32,972 bases of DNA from CAKOSP01 sp964372145 (GCA_964372145.1 CAYJPM010000005.1:1-32972); one strand, 5' to 3'; positions 7,903 through 15,806 are shown, counted from the first letter of the stretch. Program-made: numbers and translations. The notes: generated by a model from the letters alone, not told the origin.

Positions 7903-7924
7903 AAAAAAACTCGCAAGTGCGAGT
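7903..7924 (-). terminator. Terminator of the rplM-rpsI operon
   Basis: A G/C-rich 6-bp stem (ACTCGC 7909-7914 with GCGAGT 7919-7924, four-base loop) is followed on the minus strand by a T-run, 25 bases after the rpsI stop. Confidence 0.88.
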
Positions 7925-7948
7925 AATTTTGTATAACCAAATAATTGA

Positions 7949-8368
7949 TTATCTTTTTGAGAATTGTGGTGCTCTACGAGCTTTTCTAAGTCCGTATTTT
8001 TTACGTTCTTTAACTCTAGCATCTCTAGTAACAAAACCAGCTTTTTTTAATACTTTTCTGTAAGCATCTTCTCTATTTTGATCTGTATTAGCATCGAATT
8101 CCATTAATGCTCTTGTTATTGCTAAACGGATAGCTCCAGTTTGTCCTGAAAAACCTCCTCCATCAACATTAACATCAATATCAAATCTATTTTCATTGCT
8201 AGTTAATACTAATGGTTGTTTTAAATCCATAACAAGTGTTGCATAAGGCATATACTCATTTACATCTTTACCATTAACAGTAATATTACCAGTTCCACCT
8301 ACTAGTGTAACTTTAGCAATTGAAGATTTTCTTCTTCCAGTTGCATTCCATGTTTGTTTTTTAGCCAT
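7949..8368 (-). CDS. rpsI: 30S ribosomal protein S9
   Basis: The 139-residue protein matches S9 throughout. It has the N-terminal ATGRRKSSIAKV, the middle VDGGGFSGQTGAIRLAITRAL, and the invariant basic tail RKARRAPQFSKR that reaches the tRNA in the ribosomal P site. Length is normal. The SD AGGAGG precedes the ATG. It follows rplM by 11 bases, the universal bacterial arrangement, and a strong terminator comes after it. Confidence 0.98.
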   Translation of the reverse strand: MAKKQTWNATGRRKSSIAKVTLVGGTGNITVNGKDVNEYMPYATLVMDLKQPLVLTSNENRFDIDVNVDGGGFSGQTGAIRLAITRALMEFDANTDQNREDAYRKVLKKAGFVTRDARVKERKKYGLRKARRAPQFSKR

Positions 8369-8379
8369 TATAAATCCTC

Positions 8380-8811
8380 CTAATCAATTTCTATAGCTTC
8401 TGGCTTTTGAGCTGTTTGTTTGTGATTTTCATCTCTATAAACAAATAGTTTAGTTCCCATAGCTCTTCCAAGTCTATTATGAGGAAGCATTCCTTTAATA
8501 GCTCTTTCCATCATTTCTTCTGGATATTTTTCAATCATAACTTTTGCAGATCTTTCTCTTAATCCACCTGGGAATCCTGAATGATTATAATACATTTTGT
8601 CATTCATTTTGTTTCCAGTTAAATTAACTTTAGATGCATTGATAATGATTACAAAATCACCACAATCAACGTGAGGAGTAAACGTAGGTTTATGTTTACC
8701 TCTTAAGATATGAGCAGCTTTAGTAGCAACTCTACCTAAATTTTTACCTTCAGCATCAATTATGTACCAATTTCTTTCTACAGTTTCTTTTTTTTGCATA
8801 AATGTTTTCAT
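8380..8811 (-). CDS. rplM: 50S ribosomal protein L13
   Basis: The roughly 143-residue protein shows the L13 signature WYIIDAEGKNLGRVATKAAHIL, then LRGKHKPTFTPHVDCGDFVIIINA, then IKGMLPHNRLGR and a VYRDENHKQTAQKPE tail. L13 is an early-assembly 23S rRNA-binding protein. I start it at the ATG at 8811. The reading frame extends to a GTG at 8832, but those seven residues are not part of the family and coincide with the purine-rich SD region (AAAGGGAAAGA). It heads the rplM-rpsI operon, with a consensus promoter and a leader of about 75 bases that could carry autogenous control. Confidence 0.97.
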   Translation of the reverse strand: MKTFMQKKETVERNWYIIDAEGKNLGRVATKAAHILRGKHKPTFTPHVDCGDFVIIINASKVNLTGNKMNDKMYYNHSGFPGGLRERSAKVMIEKYPEEMMERAIKGMLPHNRLGRAMGTKLFVYRDENHKQTAQKPEAIEID

Positions 8812-8840
8812 ATTTTTTTCTTTCCCTTTCACTAACCTAT

Positions 8841-8867
8841 TTATTTAACCTTCCCACAGATAAATAA
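8841..8867 (-). promoter_or_regulatory. Candidate L13 leader hairpin in the rplM 5' UTR
   Basis: Within the predicted leader (about 8812-8888), a 7-bp stem (TTATTTA 8861-8867 with TAAATAA 8841-8847, minus-strand sense) closes a 13-base loop containing GTGGGAAGG. Many Bacillota have a structured L13 leader, but I cannot confirm the match by eye. Confidence 0.35.
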
Positions 8868-8894
8868 TTTGATTAAATAAAATGTACCGGAATT

Positions 8895-8923
8895 AATATA
8901 TCAAAAAATAATGTTATTGTCAA
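8895..8923 (-). promoter_or_regulatory. Strong promoter of rplM-rpsI
   Basis: On the minus strand TTGACA (8918-8923), a 17-base spacer and TATATT (8895-8900). This separates rplM-rpsI transcription from truA upstream. Confidence 0.85.
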
Positions 8924-8927
8924 CACT

Positions 8928-8949
8928 TTGTAACCAAAAAAGGTTACAA
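8928..8949. repeat. Perfect 8-bp inverted repeat abutting the rplM -35
   Basis: TTGTAACC (8928-8935), six A, then GGTTACAA (8942-8949). It lies between the truA stop and the rplM -35. There is no T-run after the stem on the minus strand (the T-run is in the loop), so it is not a typical terminator. It could be a protein-binding operator or a 3'-end stabilising hairpin for the whiA-nrdG-truA mRNA. Confidence 0.6.
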
Positions 8950-8950
8950 G

Positions 8951-9664
8951 TTAATATTTTATATTTATTAGATATAAACCTTCTGGTTTTGCCGTACTTA
9001 ATCTTTTATCTATTTCTGGTTTATCTAACATTCCTTTTATTACTTCTTCATTTATTTTATCTTTTCCTAAATCTGTTAATGCTCCAACTAAGTTTCTAAC
9101 CATATATCTATAAAATCCAATTCCTTTAAATTTAATATGTAATCTATTATTAATAAATTTAAATTTAATATCGAATATAGTTGTTTCATAATTATCTCTA
9201 TAACCCGACACAAAATTTTTAAAGTTATGGGTACCTATAAATATTTTACTCCCTTTAATCATTTTATTTATATCTATATTTTTATAACATTTTGAATAAT
9301 AATTTGAGTCATCATTTTTATTAAAACTTATTATATATTCATATATTTTATACTTTGGAGAATACCTTGCATGGAAATTATTATCCACGTATTTAATTGA
9401 TTTAATTTTTATATCTTTTAATAATTTATTCAATTTGTATTTTAATAATATAATTTTTTTATCAACATCAAAATGAGCATATTGATTTTTCGCGTGCACT
9501 TTTGCATCAGTTCTACCTGCGCCTTTAATAACTATTTTTTCATTAAATACTTCTGATAATTTTTGTTCTAACTCACCTTGAACATTCCTTACATTATTTT
9601 GTCTTTGAAATCCATGAAATTTAGATCCATCATAACAGAATTTTATTAATATTCTAGTTTTCAT
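8951..9664 (-). CDS. truA: tRNA pseudouridine synthase A
   Basis: The 237-residue protein carries the TruA active-site motif GAGRTDAKVHA with catalytic D53, an N-terminal FCYDGSKFHGFQRQ motif and the later FKNFVSG and IGFYRYMVRNLVGAL motifs. It modifies uridines 38-40 in the tRNA anticodon arm. Length is near normal. Its start overlaps the nrdG end by 11 bases and has only a weak SD, consistent with coupled translation. In many Bacillota truA directly precedes rplM-rpsI, as it does here. Confidence 0.96.
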   Translation of the reverse strand: MKTRILIKFCYDGSKFHGFQRQNNVRNVQGELEQKLSEVFNEKIVIKGAGRTDAKVHAKNQYAHFDVDKKIILLKYKLNKLLKDIKIKSIKYVDNNFHARYSPKYKIYEYIISFNKNDDSNYYSKCYKNIDINKMIKGSKIFIGTHNFKNFVSGYRDNYETTIFDIKFKFINNRLHIKFKGIGFYRYMVRNLVGALTDLGKDKINEEVIKGMLDKPEIDKRLSTAKPEGLYLINIKY

Positions 9665-10157
9665 CTGTTACTACTACTTTGTTGTTTTTAAGTGATTTTT
9701 GGACATCTATTAATCTTTGGTTTCTACTACCACGATATTTTGCTTCAAATGTTTTTTCTTCTAATACAAATTTACCATCAATAAGTACATCTATATATTT
9801 AAGTATTTCTAAATATACTTTATCTTTATTTAATATATCTTCGTATAAAAATCCTGTATATGCCCAATTATTATATCCTTTAGATTTGCTGTACTTTAAT
9901 ATTTCTAGAAATGCTTCTGGTTGAAACATCGGATCTCCTCCTGAAAAAGTTATTCCATCTTGATCTTCTAAATTATCTATCATATTAAATATATCTTTGG
10001 TATCTAATTCTATTCCAGTATTAAATGGAAAAGTTTTTGGATTGTGACATCCTTTACAATTATGTGAACAACCTTGAAACCATATTACTGTCCTTAATCC
10101 TTTTCCATCTACTATACTATCTGTTTGTATATCTGATGCTAAGTAAATTTTACTCAT
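9654..10157 (-). CDS. nrdG: Anaerobic ribonucleotide reductase-activating protein
   Basis: This roughly 167-residue radical-SAM protein has the CxxxCxxC cluster C30-SHN-C34-KG-C37 in WFQGCSHNCKGCHNP, followed by ITFSGGDPMFQ. These are hallmarks of NrdG, which installs the glycyl radical on NrdD. The start is the ATG at 10157 with AGGA seven bases upstream; it overlaps the whiA stop by eight bases (ATGAGTAA). NrdD, its partner, is not in the window. Small size and the C-terminal YRGSRNQRLIDVQ also fit NrdG rather than PflA. Placement between whiA and truA is uncommon. Confidence 0.9.
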   Translation of the reverse strand: MSKIYLASDIQTDSIVDGKGLRTVIWFQGCSHNCKGCHNPKTFPFNTGIELDTKDIFNMIDNLEDQDGITFSGGDPMFQPEAFLEILKYSKSKGYNNWAYTGFLYEDILNKDKVYLEILKYIDVLIDGKFVLEEKTFEAKYRGSRNQRLIDVQKSLKNNKVVVTDEN

Positions 10158-11064
10158 TTTCACTTCCTACTTCCTTATGTTTTTTTATAATATCATTTAT
10201 TTTTATAAAATTATGATTAATTCCAGATTTACCAATTTTATAATCTGTTTCCATACTAATTATTTCTGCTAATTCTGTATACGATGCATCAGGATATTTT
10301 TCTCTCATCTCTACTACTGTTTTAGTTTTTTCATCAAGTAAATCTACCAAATCATGCTCTTTTAAATACTTTATAGCATCTAGTTGTTTTAAACCTGTCT
10401 TTATAGTTTTTTCTTGATTTGCTATTTCACAGTTGTTTAATCTGTTAACCATATTTTTATGGTCTCTATAAATTCTTATATCTTCAAAATAAAATAATGA
10501 ATTTATTGTTTTAAACATTTTTATAATGTCACTTATTTCCTCTGAAGATTTTAAATATGTTATATACTTATTATTTCTCTTTATTACTTTTGCATTAAAT
10601 TTGTAATATACTAATATTCTTTTTATATCATCTGCATATCTTTTAACAGATGAAGAAAATTCTAAATGATATCCACTTGTTTTAGGATCTGATATTGACC
10701 CGATAGCCATAAATGATCCTTTAATATACGCAACTTTTTCTTCATTCGTATCACATAAATCTAATACACTTTTATATTTTATAGAGTTTTTAATTTCACT
10801 AATTTTTTCACTTATTTCTAAAATATATAAGTACTTGTGTCTAAATCTTTTTTGTATACGAACTTTAATACTTGGATTTATGTCATATATAACTTTTAAA
10901 TCTTTATATATTTTTCTAAGTACTGATGCATTTTCAGAATTTATCGTTATTTTTTTACTTGTTTTAGCCATTAAATTTAAATATGATATTAAGAGTATTC
11001 TTTTTTCAATTATATTATCATCTATTTTTGATATTTCTTCTTTAAATTGTGTATTAAATGTCAT
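10150..11064 (-). CDS. whiA: DNA-binding protein WhiA
   Basis: The 304-residue protein matches WhiA: an N-terminal MTFNTQFKEEISKI, a degenerate LAGLIDADG-like domain (around IKGSFMAIGSISDPKTSGYHLEFSS), and a C-terminal helix-turn-helix (LKEHDLVDLLDEKTKTVVEMREKYPDASYTELAEII). In Bacillota, WhiA binds the nucleoid and supports cell division and chromosome segregation. The start ATG has SD GAAGGTG seven bases upstream. It heads the whiA-nrdG-truA operon. In many relatives it follows yvcJ-yvcK, which are absent here. Confidence 0.95.
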   Translation of the reverse strand: MTFNTQFKEEISKIDDNIIEKRILLISYLNLMAKTSKKITINSENASVLRKIYKDLKVIYDINPSIKVRIQKRFRHKYLYILEISEKISEIKNSIKYKSVLDLCDTNEEKVAYIKGSFMAIGSISDPKTSGYHLEFSSSVKRYADDIKRILVYYKFNAKVIKRNNKYITYLKSSEEISDIIKMFKTINSLFYFEDIRIYRDHKNMVNRLNNCEIANQEKTIKTGLKQLDAIKYLKEHDLVDLLDEKTKTVVEMREKYPDASYTELAEIISMETDYKIGKSGINHNFIKINDIIKKHKEVGSENE

Positions 11065-11162
11065 CTTTTTTCACCTTCTAGTATATATGAATAAATTAAA
11101 CATAATATCTTGTACGACTTACATCTAAAACATTCATTACCTATCCTAGTGTATCATAATTT

Positions 11163-11203
11163 TATATAAAAAGAAACACATTGATTAACTAAACCAATGT
11201 GTT
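11163..11203 (-). terminator. Terminator of the ftsEX-M23 operon
   Basis: A 9-bp perfect stem (AACACATTG 11175-11183 with CAATGTGTT 11195-11203) encloses the stop codon of the M23 gene in its loop and is followed on the minus strand by TTTCTTTTT. Confidence 0.87.
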
Positions 11204-12405
11204 CTTGATGTGTATTTACCACCTAAACTTGGAAATCCAGGAGGTTCAATTGACCTTGCAATATATGTACTATATGATGTATAACCATCTGGTCCTCCAC
11301 CATAATATAAACCTGTAGCTACACCAAAATGTAAATGTGCTCCAGTTGAACAATTATCCCAGTATGTTTGAGATCCTCCGCCAACTGTTCCGATTACATC
11401 TTGATTTGATACCTTGTCACCTACTTCAACATATACATTTAACATATGTAAATAAGATATAGTGTATGGTTCTCCATTTACATAACTATGTATGTAAACT
11501 TTATTTCCACCACAACTTGATCTGTAAGTTACAGCCGCTACTGTTCCAGTAGTAGCTGAATATATATTAGTTCCTTCTTTATTACCAGCTATGTCAACTG
11601 CATTATGGAAAGAATAACTTCCCCAAATCCATCTATAACCATATCCACTTGATATGTATCCACTTGTTGTTGGTTTTAACCAACCTGTATTATTAGCTAT
11701 TTCAACACAATCTTCTAAATTTTGGTCAGCTTTACAACCTAAATCTTCGTAATATGCAATTAAATTTCTTTGATTTTCTATTTCTTCATCAATATCCATA
11801 GTAATTTCCACAAAAGATGTTAAGTTACCTTCTAAACTGTCTATTTTTGCTTCATAGCTACTTATATTATTATTTAAAGTTTCTTGTTCTTTTATTAAAT
11901 CTAATTCTTTTTGCTGATTTTCTAGTATTAAATTTTCAAATATATTAATTTGATTTTTACTTTCATTAAGCAAAATTTCTAAAGCTTTACTTCTCATTAT
12001 TAAATCTGTCATTGAAGTTGCTCCAGTTATGTATTCTAAATTTTTTTCTTGGTCTCTTATTTGAGTTTGAAGAACAAATAACTGAGTAGCACTTTCTGAT
12101 AAATCTTCTATTTTAATATTAGATTCTTCAATGTCTTTTTTTGTTTGTTCTACTTCTAATTTAGATGTTTCGATTGCTGCATGAGCTTCGGCTATATCTT
12201 CACTTTTTTCTTTTATTTGATCTTCAGTATATTTAATATCACTTTCATTTTGATCTCTATCTTCTTCTAATTGATAAAGTTCATCTTTTAAATCATTTAG
12301 AGTTTCTGCTCTAGCATTTACTTCTACAGGCATAATATATTGTGATAATAACAAAATCATTATCATTAATATTCTTCCTGTTATTCCACCTATCTTTTTT
12401 ATCAT
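11185..12405 (-). CDS. Coiled-coil M23 peptidoglycan hydrolase (PcsB/EnvC-type FtsEX partner)
   Basis: The 406-residue protein has a signal peptide (about 1-32, cleavage near VNARA) and a long coiled coil (about 34-215) with the ATSMTDLIMRSKALE segment. The C-terminal peptidase_M23 domain carries H267 and D271 (HNAVD), H320 and the HLHFG motif (H357, H359). The zinc site looks intact, so it should be an active endopeptidase rather than a degenerate EnvC-type activator. Its ATG overlaps the ftsX stop (ATGA), so the partner relationship is direct: FtsEX hydrolyses ATP inside and switches the hydrolase on outside during division. Four Cys (C224, C233, C298, C352) form an even set. Confidence 0.92.
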   Translation of the reverse strand: MIKKIGGITGRILMIMILLLSQYIMPVEVNARAETLNDLKDELYQLEEDRDQNESDIKYTEDQIKEKSEDIAEAHAAIETSKLEVEQTKKDIEESNIKIEDLSESATQLFVLQTQIRDQEKNLEYITGATSMTDLIMRSKALEILLNESKNQINIFENLILENQQKELDLIKEQETLNNNISSYEAKIDSLEGNLTSFVEITMDIDEEIENQRNLIAYYEDLGCKADQNLEDCVEIANNTGWLKPTTSGYISSGYGYRWIWGSYSFHNAVDIAGNKEGTNIYSATTGTVAAVTYRSSCGGNKVYIHSYVNGEPYTISYLHMLNVYVEVGDKVSNQDVIGTVGGGSQTYWDNCSTGAHLHFGVATGLYYGGGPDGYTSYSTYIARSIEPPGFPSLGGKYTSRTHWFS

Positions 12406-13295
12406 ATTTTTAGATACTTTCTTACCGCACTTAAACTACTAAACACACCAACTACTGCTCCAATTACTACTAGTATACCTGATACTATAAATACAAAGTT
12501 ATATGGTTCTATTAATGATATCATATTACTTAATAATTGATCACTAAATGATGAATAAAGTATTACATAACCATATATCGTTATACAGATTGGTATAATA
12601 GAACCAAGTATACCTACTATTAATCCTTCAAATATAAATGGTAATTTAATAGTAGTATTACTAGCTCCTACTAATCTCATAATTTCTATTTCACTTCTTC
12701 TTGAGAATATTGTTAATTTTATAGTATTACCTATCAAGAATGCTGTAACTAAAACTAATGCTATTACTAATCCTATTGTTATTTTTTGTATTGTTGAAAA
12801 CGCTGATATTAATGAATCAATCATTATATCTCCATATTCTACTGTTAATACATTGTTTGTTTCAATTATATAATCTGCTACTTCTTTTAAATCTTCTATT
12901 TCATTTACATAAACTATAAATGTATCTGGAAATGGATTTTCTCCTATTAAATTAACTAATTCTTCATAAAATGGATCAGATGCTGTTACTTCAGTTTTCC
13001 AATCTTCTTTAGATTTTAATATAACTTCAGAAACTTTATCTATATTCATAAATTCTGTTTCTAATTCTGTTACTCTTTCAACTGTTGTATCACTAGTTAA
13101 ATATACAGCAATACTTAGTTCATCTTCAATACTTTGAGTAGTATTATTTATAATAGCGGTTCCTATTATGGAAACAGATACTAATACTAACGTAATTGTT
13201 ACACAAAGAATTGATGCTAAACTTAAACTGAAATTTCTAGATACACTTTTAAAAGAATCTCTTACACTTCTTCCTAATATTCTAATTGCTTTCAT
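12402..13295 (-). CDS. ftsX: Cell-division ABC transporter permease FtsX
   Basis: The roughly 297-residue protein has the FtsX layout: a cytoplasmic N-terminus (ILGRSVRDSFKSVSRN), TM1, a large extracellular domain (about 50-165) and three further TM helices with the FSRRSEIEIMRLVGAS coupling motif. It transmits FtsE ATP hydrolysis to the neighbouring M23 hydrolase. I choose the ATG at 13295, since family members start MKxxR; the reading frame opens at 13319, deep in ftsE. The gene overlaps ftsE by 14 bases with an AAGGA inside ftsE. The TGA stop is followed at once by TAA. Confidence 0.95.
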   Translation of the reverse strand: MKAIRILGRSVRDSFKSVSRNFSLSLASILCVTITLVLVSVSIIGTAIINNTTQSIEDELSIAVYLTSDTTVERVTELETEFMNIDKVSEVILKSKEDWKTEVTASDPFYEELVNLIGENPFPDTFIVYVNEIEDLKEVADYIIETNNVLTVEYGDIMIDSLISAFSTIQKITIGLVIALVLVTAFLIGNTIKLTIFSRRSEIEIMRLVGASNTTIKLPFIFEGLIVGILGSIIPICITIYGYVILYSSFSDQLLSNMISLIEPYNFVFIVSGILVVIGAVVGVFSSLSAVRKYLKI

Positions 13296-13983
13296 GAGCT
13301 TTATATCTTCCTTTCTCATAATCGCCAGCTAGAGTTCCATTTTCTATAACTAATACTCTTTTTTTCATACGATTTACTATATCTTTATCATGCGTTGCCA
13401 TAATAATTGTTGTTTCTAATTCTTTATTGATACTATCTATTACTTTCATAATATCTTTAGATGTTTCTGGATCTAAATTTCCTGTTGGTTCATCACATAT
13501 TAATATTTTAGGATTATTAACTATTGCTCTTGCAATACATACCCTTTGTTGTTCTCCTCCAGATAATTCTCCTGGAAAACTTCTAGATTTTTCTTTAAGA
13601 CCTACTATTTCTAACGCTTTTAAAACTTTTGGTCTAATTTCCGATGTTTTAATACCAGTGCATTCTAAAGCAAATGCTACATTTTCATAAGCAGTTAATT
13701 TAGGAAGTAATTTAAAATCTTGGAAAACAATTCCTAACTTTCTTCTTAATTTATATACATTACCATTTCTTAACTTTCCTACATCTACTCCACCAACTAT
13801 AACAGATCCACTTGTAGGTTTTTCTTCTCTATATAATAATTTAATTAATGTTGATTTCCCACTTGCTGTTAAACCAATTATAAATACAAATTCACCTTTG
13901 TTAATAGTAAGTGAAGTGTTTGCAACTGCAGTTATTCCATTTTTATATGTTTTATTTACATTTTTTAATTCAATAAACTTCAT
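13282..13983 (-). CDS. ftsE: Cell-division ABC transporter ATPase FtsE
   Basis: The 233-residue ABC ATPase shows every motif: Walker A GLTASGKST (37-45), Q-loop FQDFKLLP, signature LSGGEQQRVCIARA, Walker B ILICDEPTGNLD and the H-loop THD. PTGNLDPET and the gene order identify FtsE. The Walker A variant LTA replaces the usual PSG/PSA; the Lys and Ser/Thr are kept, so ATPase activity is expected. It is the first gene of the operon, with an extended -10 and AAGG nine bases before the ATG. Confidence 0.96.
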   Translation of the reverse strand: MKFIELKNVNKTYKNGITAVANTSLTINKGEFVFIIGLTASGKSTLIKLLYREEKPTSGSVIVGGVDVGKLRNGNVYKLRRKLGIVFQDFKLLPKLTAYENVAFALECTGIKTSEIRPKVLKALEIVGLKEKSRSFPGELSGGEQQRVCIARAIVNNPKILICDEPTGNLDPETSKDIMKVIDSINKELETTIIMATHDKDIVNRMKKRVLVIENGTLAGDYEKGRYKAHESN

Positions 13984-14004
13984 TACATACGACCTTCCAT
14001 TATA

Positions 14005-14013
14005 ATTATAGCA
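14005..14013 (-). promoter_or_regulatory. Extended -10 promoter of ftsEX-M23
   Basis: The minus strand reads TGCTATAAT about 20 bases before the ftsE ATG. No clear -35 is present. Confidence 0.6.
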
Positions 14014-14053
14014 TACTTATTTATTTTTTGCATTGATAATAATTTCCTTTACA

Positions 14054-14073
14054 AAAAAACAAGACGTAGTCTT
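14054..14073 (-). terminator. Terminator after the MscS-type gene
   Basis: A stem AAGAC-GTA-GTCTT (14061-14073) overlaps the gene's stop codon and is followed on the minus strand by seven T (14053-14059). Confidence 0.75.
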
Positions 14074-14863
14074 ATTTTATTTTTTCTTTTTCAAATCTTA
14101 ATTTTAAAGCATAATTTAATTCGTATAAATTTTCATTTGCTTCATCTAAATTATTACCCCAAATCCATGATCTCACCTTGATATCTGATGAACCTAGTTC
14201 TAATATTTTAACTTTAGGGAATTCTTCTTTCTTATTTTTTCCTTTTAATTCAATTACACAAATCTTTTCAATCTCTTCTTTAATGATAGTTACTATTTTA
14301 TCTATGTTGTTTTCTTTATTAAATGTATAATCTGAAAACAACACTATTTGACTGTCAACATAATCTGAATTTTCTATAATTAAAGTATTTAATAATTTAT
14401 TAGGTAATATTTCTCTTTTGTTATTTAAAGTTCTTACAATCGTATGTCTCATAGCAATTTCTTCTACTGTACCAGATATGTTTTTTTCTGGTAAATATAT
14501 AAAATCTCCGACTTCAAATGGTTTACTTAGTAATAATTCTACACTTCCTAAAAAATTATTTAGTGTGTCTTTGATGGATAAACTTATAATTGCACTACTT
14601 ATACCTAACGCTGATAATATTGTTACAGATATTGACGATAACGCATCGAACTGTGATAATATTAAACCTATTCCAATTATATATAATATTGTAGTTTTTA
14701 ATCTTCTTACAAATATTAATATTGTTGTTACACTTTTTTGATTATATTTTTTTATTATTTTTTTGATTATATTGTTAAAACCTAAGTTAATTACATATAT
14801 GATTAAAAATATAACAATAGATATAATTATTTTAGATGTATATTCATTTAAAAATTCTTGCAT
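14072..14863 (-). CDS. MscS-family small-conductance mechanosensitive channel
   Basis: The 263-residue protein has three N-terminal membrane helices. The third is the small-residue pore helix (VTILSALGISSAIISLSIKDTLNNFLG). A beta-domain with KPFEVGDFIYLP and GTVEEIAMRHTIVRTLNNKREILPN follows, then the C-terminal alpha/beta domain. This is the standard MscS core and releases solutes during hypo-osmotic shock. The SD AAAGGAG precedes the ATG. It has its own terminator and appears monocistronic. Confidence 0.93.
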   Translation of the reverse strand: MQEFLNEYTSKIIISIVIFLIIYVINLGFNNIIKKIIKKYNQKSVTTILIFVRRLKTTILYIIGIGLILSQFDALSSISVTILSALGISSAIISLSIKDTLNNFLGSVELLLSKPFEVGDFIYLPEKNISGTVEEIAMRHTIVRTLNNKREILPNKLLNTLIIENSDYVDSQIVLFSDYTFNKENNIDKIVTIIKEEIEKICVIELKGKNKKEEFPKVKILELGSSDIKVRSWIWGNNLDEANENLYELNYALKLRFEKEKIK

Positions 14864-14919
14864 TTTTATTCTCCTTTACTTCTATATTCATTATAGCAAA
14901 TACTATTTAATTAAACAAA

Positions 14920-15501
14920 TTATATTTTAAATATTTTTTTTATTATTAAACTTACTCCATACGCCGATAATAACATTATTCCTATAGTTATTAATGTTTT
15001 AGGGTCTTGTATACTCTCTAATAAACTAGTTCCTATAAAGCCCCAAAATATTACTGTAAAAAATTTTCCAATTATAAGTGCTAGTAAATAACTTTTTAAT
15101 TTTATATTTGAAAGACCTGCAACTATATTTAGTATGAACGATGGTGTAAATGGTATAGATAAAATTAATGTTATTTGACTAATACTTAAGTGATTAATTA
15201 TTTCATAACTTTTCTTAAATTTATTTTTTTTGAGAATATAATTTTCAAACTTCTGATGAAATATATTTTTTGTAATATAAAATATTAATATACATCCAAT
15301 TATTGTACTTATCCATGATACTATAAATCCAATAAACGGACCTAAAGCTATTATATTAATTGACACAAAGACAAAAAGCGGTAATATCGCTATTATTGAT
15401 TCTAACATTATTAATACACATGAAAATATTGGAGCCCAAATTCCTAAATTCATTAAAGTTTGTTCTAAATAAATGTTTATCTCTAATAATAATTCTTCCA
15501 T
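14920..15501 (-). CDS. VTT-domain (DedA/TVP38-like) membrane protein
   Basis: This 193-residue protein has about six hydrophobic segments. The VTT-domain core is ILSIPFTPSFILNIVAGLSNIKLKSYLLALIIGKF, where the GLSNIKLKSYLLALIIGK stretch is typical of TVP38/TMEM64-type proteins. Relatives scramble or flip lipids, including undecaprenyl phosphate for some DedA members; which lipid applies here is unknown. No SD precedes the ATG. Instead a TTGTAA-17-TATAAT promoter places the expected transcription start on the A of the ATG, suggesting a leaderless mRNA. Confidence 0.85.
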   Translation of the reverse strand: MEELLLEINIYLEQTLMNLGIWAPIFSCVLIMLESIIAILPLFVFVSINIIALGPFIGFIVSWISTIIGCILIFYITKNIFHQKFENYILKKNKFKKSYEIINHLSISQITLILSIPFTPSFILNIVAGLSNIKLKSYLLALIIGKFFTVIFWGFIGTSLLESIQDPKTLITIGIMLLSAYGVSLIIKKIFKI

Positions 15502-15507
15502 AATTTA

Positions 15508-15536
15508 ATTATACCCTATCAATTTTTATTTTACAA
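15508..15536 (-). promoter_or_regulatory. Promoter predicting a leaderless mRNA for the VTT gene
   Basis: On the minus strand TTGTAA (15531-15536), a 17-base spacer and TATAAT (15508-15513). Seven bases downstream of the -10 lies the ATG (15501), with no room for an SD. The promoter covers the end of the rhodanese gene. Confidence 0.6.
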
Positions 15537-15774
15537 CTTGTGTTACATTATAACCATAAAATTCTAAAGTAGTTACTACCTTCTGGCTTAATTTTCCTTT
15601 GTTACATGTTATATAATATTTTGTCTTTTTATCTAGATATTTACTCGGATTATATATTAATTTTTCATAATATATATTTGTACTAATATTATCTTTAATA
15701 TAATCTAATGGATGATTTACATTTATAAGTTTTCCCATATCTATGTTATATTCATTATATTTTATTCTTTTCAT
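15526..15774 (-). CDS. Small single-domain rhodanese-like protein
   Basis: The 82-residue protein follows the rhodanese pattern in short form: LINVNHPLDYIKDNI (the usual DVR-x-xx-E/H-x-GHI region), then YITCNKGKLSQKVVTTLEFYGYNV. This puts C57 in the active-site loop, as in the YC-x-G-x-R-S family pattern. Such proteins carry sulfane sulfur. The loop reads CNKGKLSQ, so the usual Arg is Lys. Sulfur transfer to tRNA-thiolating enzymes is conceivable, since a TtcA-type gene lies elsewhere in the window, but that is inference. There is no SD; TATAAT (15780-15785) lies just six bases before the ATG, so a leaderless mRNA is possible. Confidence 0.75.
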   Translation of the reverse strand: MKRIKYNEYNIDMGKLINVNHPLDYIKDNISTNIYYEKLIYNPSKYLDKKTKYYITCNKGKLSQKVVTTLEFYGYNVTQVVK

Positions 15775-15806
15775 GATATATTATATTCAAATATAAATAA
15801 AACGAT

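Noticed and set aside
7840..8034. Minus-strand 64-residue frame upstream of the DUF3761-like gene
   Set aside because: It overlaps the rpsI 3' end and its terminator in another frame and has no SD.
8928..8949. Reading the inverted repeat as a terminator for truA
   Set aside because: No T-run follows the stem on the minus strand; the T-run is in the loop. It is listed instead as a repeat of unknown role.
12402..12404. Possible TGA-as-Trp recoding (Mycoplasma code)
   Set aside because: The ftsX TGA is immediately followed by TAA, and Trp is written TGG throughout with no in-frame TGA in long genes, so the standard code is sufficient.
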